NCBI GenBank assembly: GCA_965644295.1
Contig: CBFFRP010000159.1
Coordinates: 61,676-125,675 of the forward strand
Direction: 5' to 3'
DNA from: Paraphysomonas bandaiensis
Lineage: Eukaryota; Chrysophyceae
Length of the DNA stretch: 64,000 nucleotides
The position numbers and the translations under genes were made by a program. The notes under the pieces are model-generated. The model was not told where the DNA came from, made no database searches, and was given only the letters and a program-made list of their open reading frames with translations. Positions 1 through 10,085 of this stretch are shown piece by piece. The number at the start of each line of letters is the position of its first letter. The stretch's first letter is position 1.

Positions 1-131
1 GAGCAAGGGATATTCTCATGAGACTTGAAAATGGCAGTGAGAAAAGAAAAAATCTCATTAAACGCACAAAACTGTTTTCCATTATCGGAAAACGTAAGCA
101 ATTGTATACTATTAAGTTCAGAAAAGTCCAT
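1..131 (-). CDS. possible 5' end of a gene running off the window
   Basis: Reading leftward from an ATG at 131-129, the frame stays open for 43 codons to the edge of the window. It begins MDFSELNSIQLL and is rich in Phe, Ser and Asn. The frame is also open for a few codons upstream of this ATG, so the start is uncertain. I recognise no domain. It could be a first exon or a chance open frame in AT-rich DNA; sequence to the left would decide. Confidence 0.25.
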   Translation of the reverse strand, partial: MDFSELNSIQLLTFSDNGKQFCAFNEIFSFLTAIFKSHENIPC

Positions 132-768
132 TAGACACTCTGAGATAGCAAGCAAAGCAGGCCATCTTCAACCTCTTCCATATTGAAGCAAAGAGCTCTT
201 TGGCGATAATCCTTTGACACAGTGCAAGAAGAATGATACAGGAAGATGATCTAAAAAGATGGGGTGATATATATTATAAATTAGAGTCATGAATGGCCGA
301 ATGGAAAGATGTGACAAAGGCAACCTTTTGAGCCCATTTTGTCATTCTTTTCGGACAACTTCCGACAGAGAAAAAAACATTCAAATGCTATGAAAATCAA
401 CGCACTCGCGATATATCGCGATCTCACTTCTGGACCAAGAACTTACTTGTTGTGGAGAAGATACAGCAGTATGATATACCGGCATACCGTACAAGTGGGT
501 AATACACAATACAGTACCGTATTCCTGTATTCTACACTCTGCTGTGTGGGGATGTATATATAGAATGTAGATAATACATGTGCTGTATATATCTTTTGAT
601 GGAGATATCACACACAGCGGTGACTTTATTTAACTTACTTCCACTTCTTCTACACCACACTCTACACCAGATACGGTACACAGATATATGAGTTCATAGA
701 TACTAGAGTATATGAAGAAGTGATAGTTACTACACCCGTATAAGTGTCCTACATACGAATACACCAGT
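132..768. other. intergenic, no gene seen
   Basis: The stretch is AT-rich with many TATA-like and palindromic TATAC/GTATA words, especially at 470-580 and 700-760. Two short overlapping open frames have no recognisable content. It probably holds the upstream region of the gene starting at 769. Confidence 0.5.
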
Positions 769-2982
769 ATGAAGCGTCGGTCATCACTTCAGGCCTATTT
801 TAAGCAAACAAAAGAAGATAACTTTTCCAGTCAAATTCTTGGAGGTGGTGAATTTCGAAAAAAAGGAAGTCATGTTAAAAACTGGAAAATTCGATCATAT
901 TATATAAAAGATGATGCAAAATTACTATACTTTGATCCCGAAACTAAGCAACCGAAGGGTGTAGTGGATGTATCTGAAGTGGGTATTGCGAGAGGCCCAG
1001 AAGAAAATTTAAAAAAATCAGGAAGTTCTAATTTTTCTCTTGAGAATGGATACTCTATAGTTTTATCCCTATTTATTGAGTCAAAAAAAATGGAACTTGT
1101 GTTTGATTCCTATAAAGAATTGAAAAAGTTTTGTATTTTATTGGGATATGTAGCTGTGGTTAGTAATCTAGTGGTATGGTATCATGTGGACTGTATGAGA
1201 TGGTGTGTTGATTGGAGTATATGTAGGAGTTTGTACGTGAGATGGGGTGGGATGATGTCGCCCTGTCAATGGAAGGTAACTGACTGTATGAGTAGATGAC
1301 ATAGCATGATATGTATATGATTGTATGTATGTCGTGATGTATTTTATGTGTATAGATCGACAGAATACGAATCGAGGGAGATCATCTATTGGAGGAAGGG
1401 AGCGTGCAGCTTCGGATTCTGTGCATGCTGCTTGCACTGGACATAGGAATGACGATGGTACTGCTTGTAGTAGATGATATCTTTCGGGGGTGTCTTAGTA
1501 ATGGATTTCATGTTTACTTGTATCAGATACAGCACCAAACCATCGCAAGGATGCTTCTGTTCTTCAAATGTACCGTGATGCTCAATCAGCATCGTCTGAT
1601 AGTGGAGTGGACTCAGAGGGGGTGGAGGGCGAGGTAGACGGCTTCATCAAAAACAGGCCCTCGATTGCAGAACTCGCGGCATCTGAGCGTGCTGCGGAGA
1701 TGGAACTTGGCAGTGGCGAGTCTGATGGAAGTGATATTGATCACAAGTCTGCTATTAAGCCGGCGGTCAAAAAGCGAGAGCCTTCAGGTGCGACAGTGAT
1801 TCACTCAGGATTATTTTTGAAACAAGGTTGGGTTTTATTGTTTACTAGTCACTATTTAATATGAGTTCTTCTGCACAGGCCAAATAAGGAAAAATTGGAA
1901 ATATCGCTACTTTGAAATATTGTAGGGCGTATTACTGACACAATACTGGATGGATATTAACATGTTCGTACTCAGGTCTAATGGGGTTCTTGTGTATAAG
2001 GAGTCAAAAGACTCTGTGTGTAAGTAGTATCTTATGATGTTAGGGTTTGTTGCTTATATAAATACAGTTGAGAAAGGACGTATGGAGCTCAAAGTGTGTG
2101 TTGTACATCACGTCGATGTGAGAAAAATATTGATAGTTAAATTTCGTTCTAAACATTAATAACTTGTGTAGGTATATGTACCAGCGTCGGCTGCTCCGGA
2201 TGGACTCATGGAGGAGGCGATATCGTCTAAAGCAGTCTCCGCAAAGGATATAATTCATCGACACGGTGTGACTCTCATTCGAGTAGGAGCTATTGAAATC
2301 AAATCTATTCATGACAAACGTGTTTTCATGGTGTAAGTTGTGTGCCTTCTTCAAAGTAATTTTTGTGTTATGTACTTTTGTAGGGCGTTTGATGCTGCAT
2401 CACGAGAGAGAAATATTGCCCTGATGGAGCAATTCGAAATTGCTCTGAAACGAGTTTCTGCGGATAAAAGAACAAACACGGACGTCACATTTGCTGACAA
2501 GTGCCCTGATCCCACTCTATCCCTTGAATCTGAGCATCGTTCACGTACAACCTCTGGTGGGGCGTCAGCGGCTGAAGAAAAAAATCGTAAACATGGCGGG
2601 TCTGGAGATATGCCGAATAGTTCTCCAAAAACTAAATCAGCGCATTCTAATCTTACCAGCAATCATAGTAATTCCGCGATTTCAACTTTTCTATCTATCT
2701 GGAATAGTGCTGGAGATTCCTTGACAAGGCTTATTGAGTCCAATAAGGACGCTTTCCTTATTGCTGGCATTCCAGGTGCAGTCCTGTCGTATTGTAATGT
2801 TTGCAACTCTATCGTTATTTTTGTTTACAGTGTGGTGCGCGCTACTGTTCAACACGTGTAGTCATCCTACACTCTTCAGTATATTTATATTTTGCGCTGT
2901 AACTACTGTTTTTGGGATGCATTACTCCAAGGATACGCCAGATGTTGATGAGGTTGAGGATTTTGAAGTAGATGTGGATTGA
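769..2982 (+). CDS. double PH-domain protein with C-terminal membrane anchor
   Basis: Eight exons join in frame into 517 residues: 769-1149, 1364-1457, 1527-1826, 1879-1921, 1976-2019, 2185-2332, 2384-2775 and 2831-2982. The fifth/sixth exon boundary is the least certain, because an alternative splice pair also keeps frame. The first PH domain is near residues 25-125 (GGGEFRKKG, NWKIRSYYI, LLYFDPET). A Ser/Glu-rich linker follows, then a second PH domain starting at HSGLFLKQG and continuing as NWKYRYFEIL across exon joins, with its C-terminal helix near AFDAASRERNIALMEQF. The last exon carries a hydrophobic stretch (VWCALLF to VTTVFGM) followed by an acidic tail. PH domains usually bind phosphoinositides or proteins. 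I infer a tail-anchored lipid-sensing or tethering protein. I cannot assign an orthologue. Confidence 0.75.
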
Positions 2983-3287
2983 GTTAGTTAGATTTATTTT
3001 AATTAATTAAGTGATATGAATGTGAGCTAGCAGTTGCTATAAAACGTAAAACACTGTCTTCTATCGATAAGTTGCAGGAAGTACCTCATTTGACTATCCA
3101 CTATCTACTGTAAAGAAAAGCGGTGTATCAATGCACCATTAAAGTCGAGCATATTGCTTACTAGAAATATATTAATCTTATTTTTATGCTAACTCCTATA
3201 TACTCGTCGCTGTAACATATGACCACAAATCTTGACCAGTCACTGAAAATAGTTTTTATACTGCTGACATGGAATGTTTCTAAGAAA
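2983..3287. other. gap between convergent genes
   Basis: AT-rich sequence between the 3' ends of the PH-domain gene and WDR35. It should hold both polyadenylation regions. No open frame of interest. Confidence 0.5.
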
Positions 3288-6200
3288 TCAACGATCACTA
3301 GGGTTTGTTCCTCCAGTGCCAAAAGGAATAGGCGAGTGGCAGAGGACGCAGTGTAAGTTAAGCCCACGATCGTGCTCAAGCATATGATGGCGACACGTCT
3401 TGCATACGTACGACGGCGATTCCATGATAGCCCTGATTACGGTCTCGTTTGAGATTATGCGGCATGTACAGAGTAATACGGCTTACCGTCCAGTGATAAT
3501 GCATGCTTTATACGACTTCCCAACACTGAGACACTTCAAATAGGGGTCTGGAAGGGTGATGGGGTCAACAGGACTATGCTTCACAAATATCCTCACTGCA
3601 AGTGTTTCTATTTGATCCCTATCGGCCTCAGGAATGTCTGGAATAGTCTCCAACTGAATAGACCTCATAAATTACGCTATATAATTTTTCAGGAATATAC
3701 CTTAACAAAGGCTTGACTACATATGCCATAGAATTTATTGAAGTATGCCGTCAAAGCCAGAAGAGAGTAAATATCACGAGGGTTCAAAATGTCGTCGTAC
3801 TCGCACAGTTTGATAGAACATTTCATGGCACCATCATAATTCCCTATAAAACATTGTAAGATACAAAACAATTAGACGACAAGATAGCGTGCCTGCGTAG
3901 AACAGCCTCTGGGCAAGCATTTGATAATGATAGGCAGCAGCGCCACGCCATGCATTTCCAAAGGCTCGACTAGCTTTCCTCGCCCCTTGAGTGGTTGAAA
4001 GAGTTGCGGTGGCACCTTCCTGAGTGTCAAGCGAAGTCATCATCAGACTCTCAAGGGTGGCTGCGGTGGCCATGGCTATGTTTTGAGTTGCACTCCCATC
4101 GAGATCTGTCCCACCAGCCTTAGTGGCCTGATCCAACGTTTTCTTTCGGTGGCGCTCGATCTCAAGTGCGGAGAGCACGTGCAGGCGCTTCGCCAAGAAA
4201 GGGTGCACATCACGCCTCGCGGCCTAAAAGGAACAGACCATAATCAAATGTGCACACGAACGATTGGGCTAAAAAGGGATATCTCACCTGCTCAGCAATA
4301 TCACCAATTAGAATGGCAGAGTCCGTTGGACGATTCGCACGACGATAGAGTTCAACAGCTTCCAGTCTCTTGCCCTTACTTAGTAAGGATTGTGCGTATC
4401 GAGTCAGCAATCCTTCCACCTGACAGTGTACCTCACATACAAGTCACGAATACATAACATTTTACCTGTGGGTAGTCGTGCTCTTCTGCTAGAGATAAGG
4501 CTAAATCCCATCGGTTCTGAATCACGCAGCAGTCGATGGCTGCTTTGGGATTTCCGCATCGAATGTAACAGTCCACCGCCTCCTCGTGCATACCAAGATT
4601 GGCAAACCTCTGAGCAAGAGTATTCAAAAGCGGTGTGCCGTCTGGAATATCAACTCTCATGTCAGCCAGCTCCTGGAACAATTCCAAGCGATAGAGACAT
4701 TCCGCAAGGCGCTCAACATTGCGACTCTGCCGAAAATACTGCGACGCCTTGCGCCACTTAAACCGGTCAGCATATTGCTCCCCAATCTTGTCCCATGCAT
4801 CTTTCATAAGCTGGTCATTCCCACCGCCAGTCTGAAGCAGCTGTACTACACGAGGGTAATCGCCGATACGCTTTCGCATCTGTATAGCAAGATCTTTTCT
4901 GTCTATCTCACGATATAACGCCTCCGCCTCGTCATACCGCTTCAGATACACAGCCACTTCAGCACGAGCCTTCATTTTATCCTTCATCTCCCGCAGCTTC
5001 CGCACCAACTGGATGGCGTGATAGTCTTCGCACCTAACAAAAGACTTTTCAGCCATTGTTAAATCCAGGCTCTCCAATGCACTCTCAGCAAGTAAGCGGA
5101 ACAGTCGTGGGTGTGGCGCACTGTCCGCCACCTGGTATCCCGCAGCAAGCCCCTCGGCCGTCATCTTATCCCGCACCTCGCGGAGAGATTTCGATTCAAA
5201 GTCGATAACCAAGTCTCGACTGGGAGGCTGGGGCTGTTGTTCGATGGGTTGTTTGATAATTTCATCCAAGATAACAGATCGTATCTCAAGGTTTTGAAAC
5301 CGGCAGAGGTATCCCGATGACACAATCGGCTCTTCCAGAACCTCTCCTCGTATGACTTGCAATTTGGTCTTCTCCATGATGCATATCATCTCGTCATTAT
5401 CGTCCGCCCATTTCATATCCCACACATCCCTTCGCTCTACTTTCATGCGTTTACCATACACCTGATCCGCACCGCGGCCATCAGATGATAATTTCACTTC
5501 GCCCGCACTGTCGTCTGCTTTCTTAGCATCATCTTGCACGCGAGCCTCAAGATCAATCATACTGAATCCACCCATGACATCAATTACGCCTAGTTTGGTA
5601 GACAGACAACTCAGTTCCATGCGGAATGGCTCCGCACTACCCCCAATCTGGTATTCGTTTTCGGTGCTCAGGTGTGGAAGGGTGAACCTTGTAATCATGC
5701 CACTCTTTCGACCCACCATCAGGTAACGATCGCTGACAGTAATACAGGTAATAGGGTTCATGACCTCGTCGGTTAAGATTTTAAAAGTCTCTGGAGGCTG
5801 TGCCTGGGAGTATGCGATCGTCTCAATATCGAATATGCGCTCTTTGGATTGCGATGGTCTGCCTGAAACGATCTGATCCATCGCAGAGACACCACTGACA
5901 TTAGCACTCCCAAACGAAGTCTGAAATTGCCATGTGTATACAGTCCTGTCGTTAGCTATGACCAGGTGGTTGGGACCCATGCTCACATATTTTGGAGCAA
6001 AAGGAAGCTTTTTAGAGTGAACGATAGCTCCCACAGAGTTACGCAGCTGTGCTGTATACACATCTAGATGGCTACTGCTTCGCTTTGTCTTCTTATTTCC
6101 AGGGGTTTCACATATAACCAGAGCACAGTTATCATTGTTCGATACTAGAAATTCGAGATTCGGTACATACTTAGCATGGGCTTCACCCGAGGTCAGATCC

Positions 6201-7517
6201 CAGAAGACAACTACGGTCTCTCTGCGCTCGGGGCGGTAGTAAGAATATATGACGGTATTTTCCAGATATGTCCAGATATAGGAGTTCCGGACGTTAGCGA
6301 AAAAGATGAATGCGTCTACTGCTAATGCGATTCGCAGTCCAGAAGTCTCCCAGGTGATAGAATTTATTTCTTCCCCAGGGATTCTCACCTGGCGCAGAAA
6401 TCGTCCCCCTGATGAATAAAACTTGATATAGTTCGTTGCTCGATCGTTTACTTCTCTGGAACTCTTACGCGAGAGTGAAGACGCAGAAGGGTCGGATAAC
6501 TGCGACCGTGACTGAGAGCCTATGAAGGCTATCACTGATCCATCCGGGCTCCACTTGCAAGAAATAAGGTTCAGTTCTGTGTCCAAAACCATCGGATCGG
6601 GATCGTCTTCCCCGCGAGAGATCTGCACAACCCCACAGTCGAAAGCTATACATAGATTCTGCCCAACATCGCTCAGAGTCGACCGGGTATATCGCATGCT
6701 CCCGCTATACCAGTCAATCCCAACGATATTAGCCTCGTCCGCGACCCCCGATTCCATACCTTGAAAGGCACTGAGGGACATATTCTTGACCTTTACGCCC
6801 TCAGCGTCATATACAAACACCTCCGCCTCAGCTGTGACAAATATTATGAGACGCCCATCCGGACTCCACTCAACTAGCTTCAGCGATAGGTTAAGCTCTT
6901 TGCCCCATAGGCGATTACCGTCGACTGACCCGACGATTACAGCTCCGTCCTCGTATATGATGCAGATTTTCTTCCCATCGGAAGTCCACTTCATATCCAT
7001 CACTACGGACTTGTTGCGATTGTTTATCATTTCCTCGTACCACATACCCTTGTGAAGAGTCCAAACTATAATAAGACCCTTCTCGTCACTTGTGGTAAGC
7101 TTCCTGAAAGTTGGGTTCCAAGCCAAGCACATTACTGTGCCATTATGGCCCTCTAACGTTTGATTCATAGACAGATTAGTGGGAGCCGCAACCCCCTATA
7201 CACAATTAGCGCACCCTAATTAAGCATCCAAACAACATACCATAACTTTGGTATCGGATCCACCAACAGTTTCAAGTTTTAATACTTTCAGCAGCCCAGC
7301 CTCTCCACCACATGCAATCCAACCCTACAAAACGAAACGAAATTATCAGTCCCATTCCCTCTATCTGTATATATATAAGTAGGTAGCCCACCTGTTCCTG
7401 GTTCCAAGATATGCACTGAAGCTTCAGCTGATTGGGAATAGCAATCTAATAAAAAAAAACTAAGCATCAGATCAAATCAGAAAAATTATCAACCTTTTTC
7501 GATAAGTAAGCGAGCAT
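3288..7517 (-). CDS. WDR35: WDR35/IFT121, intraflagellar transport complex A subunit
   Basis: Nine exons (high to low: 7494-7517, 7392-7445, 7241-7324, 4466-7195, 4288-4419, 3893-4223, 3701-3843, 3487-3653, 3288-3432) give about 1,269 residues, close to the usual length near 1,180. Diagnostic blocks in order are IACGGEAGLLKVLKLE, SMNQTLEGH, KLTTSDEKGLIIVW, WYEEMINNRNKSVV and EDGAVIVGSVDGNR in the N-terminal WD40 region. TPR-like helices follow (RYDEAEALYREI, KASQYFRQSRN), then NAWRGAAAYHYQMLAQR. The protein ends in a Cys-pair motif (VCKTC, LHCVLCHSP). The family acts in IFT-A retrograde transport and ciliary membrane-protein entry. The first exon encodes only eight residues (MLAYLSKK). The intron at 3844-3892 appears to be GC-AG. 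The gene looks intact. Identification is firm; the smallest exons are inferred from family similarity and splice sites. Confidence 0.95.
3844..3892 (-). other. 49-nt GC-AG intron in WDR35
   Basis: On the minus strand exon 6 ends CTACGCAG and the intron begins GCACGC. It ends TTTATAG before GGAATTATGATGG. Only this junction reads FYAG-NYDGAMKC in the family frame, and no GT donor close by keeps the frame. Confidence 0.7.
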
Positions 7518-7889
7518 GTTACTATATATATATGTATATGTATAGAGAGAGACAGACAACTAGTGATAGATGAGTGCTAGTGATGCAACACCTCTCCTTG
7601 ATTGAAGGTAATAGATGAGAGAGGTGGCAGATGAGACAGTTGTTTGTGGGGAGATCTATAGGGTGGATCTATGGTGCAGTGCAGTTGTTAATATTCAAAT
7701 TACAGCTCTGGTGATATCACACATGCATACACACACACACATACATACATACATCTACAGCAGCAGTTTATACGTACACGTACACATACATATCAGCGCT
7801 GCATGTCAAAAAATCAAAAAAGCGTTACAAATGTAGGTAGATATCCGGGACCGGATGAATGTGATCCGTATACGGGAAATTCACTTTGA
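7518..7889. other. divergent intergenic region
   Basis: This lies between the WDR35 start and the TPR reading frame on the other strand, so it may serve as a shared upstream region. It contains a short (CA)n/(CATA)n run at 7726-7756. A 73-codon plus-strand frame (7615-7836) is largely built from that run and looks spurious. Confidence 0.4.
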
Positions 7890-8432
7890 GTTGATTACAG
7901 CTGTATCTTTATCATACAAAGGCACGGAGACTTGTCGTACTCTCAGGGTTTGAAGAGGCACGGAGACTTGTCGTCCTCTCAGGGTTTGAAGAGGCACGGA
8001 GACTTGTCGTCCTCTCAGGGTTTGAAGAGGCACGGAGACTTGTCGTACTCTCAGGGTTTGAAGAGGCGCGGAGACTTGTCGTACTCTCAGGGTTTGAAGA
8101 GGCACGGAGACTTGTCGTCCTCTCAGGGTCGACTTGAAAATGCCCTCAAACACTACAATGATGCGCTAGGTGCTCTGAGTGAAGAGGGGTGTGATAGTGA
8201 GAGTGATGCGGTCGTAGAAATCTACATCAGTATCGGACGTGTTTATCATGACCAGCGTAGATTTCGTCCTGCTATAGAATACCTGCAGAAGGCAGTGGAC
8301 ATTCTTCAACGCGGTAGCTCATCCTCTTTGAGTAACATGGCGCAAGCGTATAAATTGAGTGGTCGTTTTGATGATACTATTGAGTGTTTATACAAAGCCA
8401 TAGTTCAAGCTCAAGAGGATGCTCAAACCTAA
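7890..8432 (+). CDS. TPR-repeat protein or gene fragment with 12-residue N-terminal repeats
   Basis: The open frame runs from 7890 to a TAA at 8430-8432 with no ATG upstream of the repeats. A preceding exon, joined through the acceptor-like TTGATTACAG ending at 7900, or a truncated gene would explain this. The first part repeats R(H/R)GDLS(Y/S)SQGLK about five times, encoded by the 36-bp minisatellite. Tetratricopeptide helices then follow: RLENALKHYNDALGAL, AVVEIYISIGRVYHDQRRFRPAIEYLQKAV, SNMAQAYKLSGRFDDTIECLYKAI. TPRs bind protein partners. This pattern resembles kinesin-light-chain or nephrocystin-type TPRs, but only about three repeats are present, so the gene may be a remnant. Confidence 0.5.
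   Translation, partial: VDYSCIFIIQRHGDLSYSQGLKRHGDLSSSQGLKRHGDLSSSQGLKRHGDLSYSQGLKRRGDLSYSQGLKRHGDLSSSQGRLENALKHYNDALGALSEEGCDSESDAVVEIYISIGRVYHDQRRFRPAIEYLQKAVDILQRGSSSSLSNMAQAYKLSGRFDDTIECLYKAIVQAQEDAQT
7920..8128 (+). repeat. 36-bp coding minisatellite, five units plus a partial
   Basis: Units begin at 7920, 7956, 7992, 8028, 8064 and 8100. Each starts AGGCACGGAGACTTGTCGT, with an A/C variant and one G/A variant. The length is a multiple of three, so the repeat stays open in the TPR frame, and the minus strand is open too. Confidence 0.95.
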
Positions 8433-9589
8433 CTCTTTAGGCAATGAATGATGTGATGCCTTGTGTTTTCTAAACCTCACCATCCGCAATGTAAAGTCTA
8501 CAGTCTGTACTATGTACTAATATGTTTCAAGTAGGTAATATACGATATATATACACAGTTTCTATTAATTATATACTGTTGTATCAGACTCCTACTGCAG
8601 CACACTCTACCTCGGTGAACATGTTAGCCACTCCCTTCCGCTTTGAGCACGGAGGCTTTGTCATGTACAGTATGAGACAGGACTTGAGTCATGTACAATG
8701 AAGGAAACAGCTGTTGATTTTGTTAATACCAAATTTCTACACGTATATTCTAGTTCTAGTTAGTGCTTTTACGAAAACAGCGTACTTAAAGAAGTAATGC
8801 TTGTGTTTTAAATAACTCATAGCTTGTTTTACACCAGGCTACGGGACTGTATATTGCAATATTATTGACTATTGTTGGTGTTTTTTAATCGACCAGACAA
8901 TACTATTGCAATATGGTAGTATAGTTATTTAGCAATTAAGCGCTTGCGTATATTCCATATTGATTACAAGTCATTATTCATTTAAACCACTACGCTGCCA
9001 CACAAAGACTCCTACTGCTCAGGTAGTCACAACCCTCCTCCTACTCATTCTCGGAGCCACCATTGGTGATGTTATTCTTATATTCTTATCACTTATCACC
9101 ACATCCAATCAATATTAAATGAAATATGCACCAGGTCACATGTCACAAGTGTCGATTAGCTTTCAGAAACAACAACATCATAGTATTAAGTGCAGAAGGA
9201 TGCATACGACTTGGTAGCACTGAGACAATAAATCTAGCTGCGCTCAACAGGCGTTCACAGTTCACAGCAAGCACATATCTCAACACATCTACAATCTACA
9301 AGGGTGGTGATATCGTAATTCTGTCGAGCAGTAGGAATAATATCAGTCACTACATACATCTGGTGGCCTTTGATTATAGGATCTTTCATACACAACCTGA
9401 AAGGTAGAAGATGACCTTGTGGTATTAATCGTTTATGCCAAGTAGCATTCTTAATCTGCTTTAACTTTCCTATTCGCAGGTCTACCAATCGAATGAGAGG
9501 TCTACTACCTTCGTCTGATTTTGTCACATCTCTTTTTGCTATGTGTGTGAAAGTTGATACAGCATCCCTTAGAGTGAAGTGTGGAAGTC
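8433..9589. other. long intergenic stretch, no supported gene
   Basis: AT-rich sequence. At 8643-8660 there is a degenerate relative of the minisatellite unit (GAGCACGGAGGCTTTGTC). A minus-strand open frame at 9255-9527 reads plausible protein (RLIPQGHLLPFRL, MYVVTDIIPTARQ) but matches nothing I know. It is perhaps a decayed exon. A plus-strand frame at 9126-9407 overlaps it. Confidence 0.35.
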
Positions 9590-9745
9590 TTATTACTAGC
9601 AGTAGGCGACAAGAACCAACACAGATAAGTAGTTAGATGAAGACTAGTCACGCTAGATCGACTGCTACCTGTAATTAACTTTTGCAAATTCATATCCTAC
9701 TATGTAACGCTACAGAAGCTGTTTATGCGTCGCCGCAAGCACCAA
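9590..9745 (-). mobile_element. 5'-truncated LINE 3' tail
   Basis: Read on the minus strand, this matches the last about 170 bp of the LINE at 42885-49329. Shared words are GGTGCTTGCGGCGACGCA, GTAGCGTTA and ATAGTAGGATA, followed by a diverged end. Only the 3' untranslated tail is present, as expected for 5' truncation during target-primed reverse transcription. Confidence 0.75.
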
Positions 9746-10085
9746 TGCGTATACTACGACTTATACTCAACCTTATACACACAACATTCAATCGTATCTA
9801 CAGCTATAAGATTGAGGCATCCTTTTTTCAGTATGAGAGGCTATCTATTGGATGAGTCACAAAATCAGAGTCGTAAAACCACCATCATTCCACACACAGT
9901 TCTACAGATAGCAACTTGAATCACTTCCTTCTAGTGTGATGTAGTCTACAGAGCTTGGAAGTAGTCTTGGAACACACTGTTTTCTAGTGTTCTATTATCC
10001 GTGCGCTGTGTTTTCTTCTGCCGTCACTCAGTGTGCCACTTCTTGACGGACCCCCCTCCCGTTCTACCTTCGTAAGCTCCGACTA
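9746..10085. other. intergenic
   Basis: No gene seen. It lies just past the 3' end of the long minus-strand gene that ends at 10086. Confidence 0.4.

Noticed and set aside
381-611. Minus-strand 76-codon frame and overlapping plus frame at 339-563
   Set aside because: Repetitive TATAC/GTATA composition, overlapping frames on both strands and no recognisable protein.
7920-8128. CRISPR-like array
   Set aside because: The 36-bp units abut directly with no spacers, lie in a eukaryotic coding frame and encode a 12-residue peptide repeat. It is a minisatellite.
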